64,000 bases of DNA. It comes from Rhynchonema sp. JSB1_4. Taxonomy: Eukaryota > Nematoda > Chromadorea > Monhysterida > Xyalidae. Location of the stretch: contig JASAMV010009160.1 in NCBI GenBank assembly GCA_030248065.1, forward strand, positions 19,669 through 83,668. The letters run 5' to 3'. The notes beneath the pieces were generated by a model. It did no database searches. It saw only the letters and a program-made list of their open reading frames with translations, and was not told where the DNA came from. The position numbers were made by a program, and so were the translations under genes. Of the stretch, positions 58,661 to 64,000 are shown piece after piece. Within the stretch, counting starts at the first letter, position 1; each line of letters begins with the position of its first letter.

Positions 58661-59022
58661 CCTAATTTCTGGTGGTTGGTGAAATGTTAGCCCAAGTTCT
58701 GCGCCTGGAATTTTCTCTCTCAATTAATTTGGTTGCTGTTGCTGGGTGTGAATGAACTAGATTTTGTATTTTGTTTTACCATTTAGTTGACTTTTAATGT
58801 GATCCCATTCCAGTATGTTTCTGAAATATACATTAACACGGCAGTGGCATAATTTTTGCTTTGGAGTTTGGATATACAATAGCAGGATAAGCAATTCCAG
58901 ACAAGAGATGCTTGAGCGCCGAGCGGGGATGGGTCTGATGCTAACGTGCCGGGAAGACTCATTATATAAATAAAACAGATTAAACGGATTAACCGGATTA
59001 AACGGATTTTTGCGTGCTGGGG

Positions 59023-59397
59023 GGGAAGACTCATTATTTCTTTGAAAATAAAACGGATTAAACGGAATCCAGCTGGAACTTGGTCCTGAACCAGTGTTTG
59101 GGCTCAGGGTTGAGCTCAGGCTTAGGAAACTAAGTTACTGTGAAGTGAAGTTACTGTGAACGTTACTATCTCAGGCTTCATGAAAGTTACGAAGCTTAGG
59201 CTTACGCTCACGTTTAGGCATATATGTTGGCTTCAGTCTTAGCTCAGGCTTAAACTTAGGCTTAGGCTTAGGCTGAATACACGCCGGGCACATACAACAT
59301 GCATCATGAGTCTTCCTGGGAAACGGCCCTGGGGAAAAACTCATTACGGTGATTCCGTTTAATCCGTTTTGTTTTCAAAGAAATAATGAGTCTTCCC
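59023..59397. mobile_element. MITE with ~48-bp inverted ends (GGGAAGACTCATTATT)
   Basis: Left end GGGAAGACTCATTATTTC plus AAAACGGATTAAACGGAATC, and the near-identical inverted copy at the right end (59349-59397). The interior is a degenerate GGCTTAG/TTAGGC-like tract. An extra half-copy of the end lies just upstream at 58953-59010. Target duplication not certain. Confidence 0.7.
59256..59273 (+). repeat. three TTAGGC units inside a MITE
   Basis: Perfect (TTAGGC)x3 within a longer degenerate GCTTAGG tract (59100-59275), inside the element 59023-59397. Interstitial, not a chromosome end. Confidence 0.6.
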
Positions 59398-59810
59398 GCC
59401 AGAGCCTCTCCAGAATAAACTGATTACAATAGTAATGAGTCTTCCATCAACCGATGCTAATGCTTGTTTGGGCTGTGGGTTACTGTGGACAACCAAATAA
59501 GTTTATTTTTGAAAACAAACCATAAAGCAGATTTTCATCGTCGGTGTGTTAAAGACCAAAAGTATTTTCTTAACTTGGAGACATTTTTATTCAGGACTGC
59601 ATCATCGTTTTTATATTCCAGTTTTTTTGCGTGAATATACAGAATCGGTTTCCACGATTGTTGGGGACAACAAACTGCTGTAAATGACTTGGCACTAATA
59701 AAATAATCACTACAGTAGTTTCTTTCCAGTGGTTGCTGCTAAAAATTATCCGGCACGATTCATCGCCCGGTATTATACATCGTGTTTTTCCTACTCGGAA
59801 CACGGCCAAG

Positions 59811-60036
59811 TGTGAACTCTGGACCGCCACACCAAACGTATGCTCCCGGAAGGACTCGAACCTCCGACCTCCCAGCCACCAGGCCTGGATAGCCAGTTGC
59901 TCTACCAACTGAGCTACGGGAACGCGGTCTGGCTGCGGCTCAAAGTTGCACTTATACCCATGCAACCGTGCAGACACACACTGCTTTGCACGCCACACGC
60001 TACACGTTGCGCTGGCTAGCAGACTTCCAGTCCACA
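59811..60036 (-). repeat. 3' LTR of the TRIM element
   Basis: 226-bp LTR copy, downstream in the minus-strand orientation. I see no differences from the other copy over the stretches compared; it contains a tRNA-like sequence. Confidence 0.82.
59842..59923 (-). tRNA. tRNA-like sequence in LTR (3' copy)
   Basis: 82 nt on the minus strand: acceptor stem GTTCCCG/CGGGAGC pairs (one G-U), D-arm GCTC AGTTGGTA GAGC with a perfect A box, and T-arm GGAGG TTCGAGT CCTTC with a B box. The anticodon arm is not canonical: the best stem (CTGGC/GCCTG) has a mismatch and lacks T at position 33, and about nine extra bases follow. It is therefore a tRNA-derived Pol III promoter or pseudo-tRNA rather than a working tRNA. 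Confidence 0.5.
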
Positions 60037-60048
60037 CATCCTCCCATT
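60037..60048 (-). promoter_or_regulatory. polypurine tract candidate of the TRIM element
   Basis: On the minus strand AATGGGAGGA stands immediately upstream of the 3' LTR, where plus-strand DNA priming would start. Confidence 0.45.
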
Positions 60049-60435
60049 CACGGAAGGTTTGACCTCAAACCTGCGGGTTTCCACCCGTATTTTCTCCGAA
60101 CCGACGCTACGACAGGCACGGAGCTACCCTGAATTCGGCAGAGTAGCCGCACTCACCTTTCCACTGGCAAGCACTCGCGGACTTCCGTCCCACCAGGGGA
60201 TCTCCGCTTCACGCACCTTCGCATCGTGTCCCATCACGCAGGCACTTGCGACCCAACCCTGAATACGGCAGGATTGTCGCTGCGCACTTCCCTTTCCACA
60301 GGCAAGCACTCGCGGGCTTTGACCCACAAGGGGCTAACCGCTCGCACCTCGTGTCCCACACGATAGCGCCACCTCCCTCTTTCAGAAGGTCTGACCCCAG
60401 ACCGGCTCCTTGGCCGTCACTGCGGGTTGGTTCAT

Positions 60436-60453
60436 CTCAACTTGGGCTCACCA
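60436..60453 (-). promoter_or_regulatory. primer-binding site candidate of the TRIM element
   Basis: TGGTGAGCCCAAGTTGAG on the minus strand, two bases after the 5' LTR end. A TGG start complements the CCA end of a tRNA; which tRNA was not determined. Confidence 0.55.
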
Positions 60454-60455
60454 AT

Positions 60456-60681
60456 TGTGAACTCTGGACCGCCACACCAAACGTATGCTCCCGGAAGGAC
60501 TCGAACCTCCGACCTCCCAGCCACCAGGCCTGGATAGCCAGTTGCTCTACCAACTGAGCTACGGGAACGCGGTCTGGCTGCGGCTCAAAGTTGCACTTAT
60601 ACCCATGCAACCGTGCAGACACACACTGCTTTGCACGCCACACGCTACACGTTGCGCTGGCTAGCAGACTTCCAGTCCACA
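60456..60681 (-). repeat. 5' LTR of the TRIM element
   Basis: 226-bp LTR copy, upstream in the minus-strand orientation, offset 645 bases from the other copy. Confidence 0.82.
60487..60568 (-). tRNA. tRNA-like sequence in LTR (5' copy)
   Basis: Same sequence as 59842-59923. In this LTR the A and B boxes would drive Pol III transcription into the element body. Confidence 0.5.
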
Positions 60682-61416
60682 CAAGCAGACAACAAAAAAT
60701 TCCAAAACAAACACTCTAACACACAAAAATACTACAGCATGACTAAAATTAAAATAGGTGTGTTCATGCAGTAGAAATAATTTGGCGTTTGAAAGAAAAA
60801 GTGAGCGTACCTATGTAGTATATTATTCAACAACAAAAAGTTGGTATTGCAAGCAAAACTGACAATAAAACCAGCAGACACCGTGCTTTTTCTGCTGGCC
60901 ACTTACGTCAATGGTGAGTCGGTATCTGTTGTTGTGCGCACATTTGGCTGATTTTATTCTTCGCTCGCTTACGCACGTGTGTGTCTGTTTGTATGAGCAC
61001 TTGGGTTGAATCGGTCTGTGTGCACACATGCCAGCATTAAGCAAACACAAAAACTTTCCCGTTCGGGCACGGCGGGGCAGCGGAACTTTTTTCGCTCATT
61101 TGTGTCCGGTTCATGACGATGACTTGCAAAGTTTAGATTTGGCTTGTGACTGAACCGGAACCGGAACGAGTTAGGTCTTCAGACAACCCGACACACTCGA
61201 TTGGCGTTATCGGTGATTCTCTTTCCATTTTGTGCTCCAGTTGCTTCGCTATCAGTTTTTGCCAACAACAGTACAGAATGTTTACGATAATAGCGAATGA
61301 TGGTCTTTAAATACGCAAGTTGAAATGAGTTGCTGGGCAGGGTCACGTCATTTGTCAGTCACTGTTTGTGTGATACGTTGAAGATTATTTGAACTTTCGC
61401 ATCATCAAAATCTAAA

Positions 61417-61783
61417 ATGCAGCGTGTGTCACATCAGGGTCTATACGTGAGTATAGCACCGGAATTAGGCAACAGCAAAACAAAGAAGACATCGTGGCAT
61501 TAGCTTATTGGCGACATATTCACAAGATAGCTTACGTATTCAATAGTGTTTGTGTGGGAAAAAAAATTCGCAACTCAGAATGAAACATCAGCAGGTCAGA
61601 TTATCGGAAATTTTGCTATACCTGTAGTGTTAAAATCGGGGGTGCTGGCGTGAGCGCGTGTGTTGGGCTTTTGCCAATTTTATTATTGCGATAATGTCGT
61701 ATACCCGCCGACACAAAACGCTGAAAAAATCAGCCCGATCGGTGCAGCAGAAAGTGGTTTTCCAGACACCCGAGAAAGAGTGA
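61417..61783 (+). CDS. possible small first exons, unknown
   Basis: Two weak candidates. ATG at 61417 opens ten codons (MQRVSHQGLY) directly before a strong GTGAGT donor at 61447, after a promoter-like stretch. ATG at 61694 opens a 29-codon basic frame (MSYTRRHKTLKKSARS ... TPEKE) ending TGA 61781-61783, or running into a GTGATG donor. No continuation was found; either may be chance. Confidence 0.22.
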
Positions 61784-62174
61784 TGTCCGCGTTCCCAAAA
61801 AATGCGTCATTTTAGTTTTTAGTTATCTCCTCCTAGGAAACTTAACGAAGTAAGGCAAGTTATATATCAATCGATTCGCCTGATCGTGGAGAGGTACGCG
61901 CAAAAAACAGCTTTTTGAAACATCACTTCTATCGCGAGAAAATCCACCACAAAGTTGTGTGAGAAAATGGCCGACATTTCCCGCGCAAAGGGGGCGGAGC
62001 CGGCTGCTGATTGGCTGTAGTTGGCGCGCGTGCGTGTGTGTTTCTTTACACGTGTTTTCTTTTTCTTTTGTTGGCCTTGTTTTAGGGAGGAACAACAGCA
62101 AGTTGATTGTAAGTTTAAACCTCGTTGAAAGTTAGTAAAAGCGTAAGCCTAGGCTTACGCCTAAGCAAAACCTC

Positions 62175-62480
62175 AGATAGACAAGTACTGATCACTTACT
62201 TGCCGAATCCGTCAGAAATTTTGTTATTTTTTGACAAGAAAAATCACTATTCTTTCAGTAAAAATTAGTCACTTCAGAAGCGTCGGGCCGGGGTGCCCGG
62301 CTCAATCCTCCAAATCTCCGGCCAGGCCCAGCCCGAACCAAAAGCCAAAAATCGCGGCCCGACCTGGTCTGCCGAATCTGTGAGAAATTTGCGCTCGGCG
62401 CGGCCCAAGGTCATCAGAGGTCGCAATCGTGCCGGGGTTGGCCGGCCCGGCCCGGCCCGAGTTACCAAACCTCCGGCCCG
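62175..62480. repeat. GGGCCGG-rich dispersed repeat (inverted copy)
   Basis: Carries AAGTACTGATCACTTACTTG, CGAATCCGTCAGAAAT, CTTCAGAAGC and then GGGCCGG/GGCCCGG runs with TCCAAATCTCCGGCC. It is the inverse of the copy at 57840-58065 and in the same orientation as 63130-63320. Confidence 0.7.
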
Positions 62481-62683
62481 GCCCGGGCCGACCTAGCGTT
62501 TCAGATGTCAAATACCCCCGCCCCCTCCCCCAAAACAGAGCCCCCAAAATACAGTCCCTCCTAAATCGGAGCAGCCTTAGAGCCTTCCTTGCTTTTTATG
62601 GATGGGATAATATGTGAGATGTGTGTTTCAGAACAACTATCATATTGAAAAATTCTGAAATCACCAAGAACGATTATTAGAGG

Positions 62684-62831
62684 ATGCCAAAGAAAAAGAA
62701 GAGCTCAAATTTGAGTCGAACGTTGGTAAAACGGCAAGACAAAAAGAGACCAACCAGACCTCGGAAAGCCAATAAAACGACGACAACAAAATGTCCGACT
62801 GGCAAAGAACAACAACGCGACGAGACGAACG
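62684..62831 (+). CDS. possible first exon of a basic nuclear protein
   Basis: ATG after AGAGG starts a 49-codon frame, MPKKKKSSNLSRTLVKRQDK and further Lys/Arg/Thr-rich residues to DETNG, ending at a strong donor G|GTGAGA (62832). The lysine cluster at the start would act as a nuclear-localisation signal. The presumed intron holds C-run transposon DNA and later exons would lie beyond the window. Family unknown. Confidence 0.38.
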
Positions 62832-62896
62832 GTGAGATGGTTATCGGCGTGGCTGAGACGGTTGGTTCTGCAATATTACCGTATTGTCGGAAATAG

Positions 62897-62996
62897 AACC
62901 CCCCATTAATTGATCCCCCCCCCATTAATTGACGCCCCCCTCATTAATTGAACCCCCCATTAATTGACGCCCCCCCATTAATTGAACCCCCCTAAA
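62897..62996. repeat. tandem CCCCCATTAATTGA repeat
   Basis: Six or more units of 14-18 bases (C-run + CATTAATTGA) in a row, following TTACCGTATTGTCGGAAATAGAACC. The latter phrase also occurs, inverted relative to its repeat, at 35285-35310, so both belong to one element family. Confidence 0.65.
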
Positions 62997-63129
62997 TGGC
63001 TCGAAATCAAAAATAGAACCCCCCATTAATTGACCCCCCACCCATTTAATAGAACCCCACCCAATAGAACCCAATTTTTGCGATTTTTTATCCTATTTTT
63101 TTGGTTGAAAATTCATTGTTTTCCATGAA

Positions 63130-63320
63130 AAAGTCGTCAGATAGACAATACTGATCACTTACTTGCTGAATCCGTCAGAAATCCCTATTTTTGCAGTAAA
63201 ATAAGTCGCTTCAGAAGCTTCGGGCCGGGTTGCCCGGCTTGGCCCGGCCCGACGCTCCAAATCTCCGGCCCGGCCCGAGCCAAAAGCCCAAAATCGCGTC
63301 TCGGCCCGGCCCGATCGGGT
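63130..63320. repeat. GGGCCGG-rich dispersed repeat
   Basis: Third well-preserved copy: TACTGATCACTTACTTGC, GAATCCGTCAGAAAT, CTTCAGAAGCTTCGGGCCGG and GCTCCAAATCTCCGGCCCGG. Confidence 0.7.
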
Positions 63321-63419
63321 CAGTGAATTAATAGAGCCCCCCCCCCCGCCCCCGTAATCGAGGCCCCCCCCAAGATGGGGCAATGAGTTGGCAATGGGGC
63401 AAAAATCAATTATGCGACA

Positions 63420-63693
63420 AAACAAACCCCCCTAGGTACAGAGGTGGGAATCGGGTCGGGTTACCTCGGTCGACCGATCGATTTTTCGCCTATTTGCAGA
63501 CAAATATGCTAATTTTATGCAATTTTAAGCCAAAAATGAATGTTTTGGGTGAAAAGTTAGGTGGGGCGGCAACCTACCTACTGTACCAGGGGAGGGGCGG
63601 CAACCTACCTACTGTACCAGGCGCGGGGCGGCAACCTACCTACTGTACCTTGGGGGGGGGACCCCCCACCCCCCCCCCCCAGCCACACCATTG
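63420..63693. mobile_element. hAT-like fragment, inverted relative to 56610-57016
   Basis: Ends AGCCACACCATTG at 63693 and carries CGGCAACCTACCTACTGTACC repeats and the AT block (AAACATTCATTTTTGGCTTA on the other strand) of the element 56610-57016, in opposite orientation. The left end is missing, so no duplication can be read. Confidence 0.6.
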
Positions 63694-63747
63694 ACAGTAG
63701 GTATCCCCCTCTCCGAGCGCGGTACAGTAGGTATCCCCCTTCTAGGG

Positions 63748-64000
63748 TACCGTAAAAACCTAGATACAGCCCCCCGGAATAGAGCCCCCCGTAATACAGC
63801 CCCCCCCCCCAAAAAAAACAGGGGTCAGTGAATTAATAGAGCCCCCCTCCCCACGGAATAGAGCCCCCCGTAACATCGCCTAATACGCCTCTTATTGACG
63901 AATAGACACGAATACATGCGATTACAAGCGAAAAAACATCCTTTCAAACCCCTTTTTAGGGGTTTTTGGGGTATTTCTGTGAACAACGTTTTCAGGTTCG
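63748..64000. mobile_element. CCGTAAAAACC MITE, cut by the window end
   Basis: Starts GTACCGTAAAAACCTAGATA with TA flank and continues as the inverted copy of 36808-37220, including the core around GTAATACGCCTCTTATTGACG-type sequence; truncated at position 64000. Confidence 0.65.

Larger units (their letters stand above)
59811..60681 (-). mobile_element. TRIM-type retroelement with tRNA-like LTRs
   Basis: 871-bp element: two near-identical 226-bp direct repeats (59811-60036 and 60456-60681) around a 419-bp interior, with 4-bp target duplications CAAG (59807-59810 and 60682-60685). Read on the minus strand, each repeat begins TGTGGACTGG and ends AGTTCACA (TG...CA). Two bases after the 5' LTR stands TGGTGAGCCCAAGTTGAG, a primer-binding-site-like sequence beginning TGG, and a purine stretch (AATGGGAGGA) precedes the 3' LTR. 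The interior contains two diverged ~130-bp tandem units (CCCTGAATWCGGCAG ... GGCAAGCACTCGCGG) and no gag or pol frame. Its size and layout fit a terminal-repeat retrotransposon in miniature. Near identity of the LTRs suggests recent insertion. Confidence 0.82.

Noticed and set aside
37451..59273. Chromosome end (telomere)
   Set aside because: Only three-unit TTAGGC runs flanked by other repeats; no long array.
59842..60568. Two functional tRNA genes
   Set aside because: Anticodon arm is not canonical, and both lie at the same place within LTRs of a transposable element.
59591..60682. Protein frames containing VAQLVEQLAIQ
   Set aside because: This peptide is the translation of a tRNA-type D-arm and anticodon region, a known annotation artefact.
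1..64000. CRISPR array, rRNA, operon of bacterial type or bacterial contamination
   Set aside because: No regularly spaced repeat-spacer pattern, no rRNA-like sequence, and all recognised genes are spliced eukaryotic genes.

Overview
This is a stretch of an animal nuclear genome. It carries spliced genes with GT-AG introns (plus two GC-AG introns), short exons, many miniature transposons and long low-complexity tracts. Nine genes could be read exon by exon with consistent splice phases, and most match metazoan families: TAF5, AP-3 beta, GNPNAT1, STMP1, XRCC1, ARP2 and an inositol-phosphate kinase. The phylum is not settled. Short interstitial TTAGGC runs and a secreted tandem-VWA protein would fit a nematode-like invertebrate, but this is weak evidence.

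Layout, 0-22.3 kb, plus strand, head to tail: the C-terminal exons of a TAF5-type WD40 protein (271-2620), the AP-3 complex beta subunit (27 exons, 3185-14406, 1093 aa), glucosamine-6-phosphate N-acetyltransferase (14877-17023), the mitochondrial microprotein STMP1 (17853-18193), and XRCC1 (12 exons, 18316-22219), which starts only 122 bases after the STMP1 stop. From 23.3 kb to 52.7 kb all recognised genes are on the minus strand: a secreted protein with two VWA domains (13 exons, 23287-27539), actin-related protein 2 (10 exons, 30378-34380, 394 aa like human ARP2), an inositol-trisphosphate 3-kinase-family gene (9 exons, 41394-48823), and an unrecognised secreted 189-aa protein (4 exons, 50497-52679). 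These are mostly unrelated housekeeping functions (transcription, vesicle coats, UDP-GlcNAc synthesis, DNA repair, actin nucleation, inositol-phosphate signalling); I see no shared pathway.

34.4-41.4 kb and 53.5-64 kb are gene-poor and repeat-rich. They hold non-autonomous hAT elements (six across the window, five with perfect 8-bp target duplications), TA-flanked miniature elements, C/G-run and GGGCCGG-type repeats, a palindromic ACGGCAGAATATTCT family, and an 871-bp terminal-repeat retrotransposon in miniature whose 226-bp LTRs each contain a tRNA-like sequence.

The most unusual signals are: (1) 23 exact copies of GAAACATCA (usually tGAAACATCAgc) scattered through exons, introns and intergenic DNA on both strands, about 0.5 being expected; (2) the tRNA-bearing TRIM; (3) a ~513-bp-arm, near-perfect palindrome that duplicates, head to head, the promoter region and signal-peptide exon of the unknown secreted gene; (4) a nested transposon with an approximate empty site a few kilobases away. 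All calls are by reading the sequence; no database search was run.
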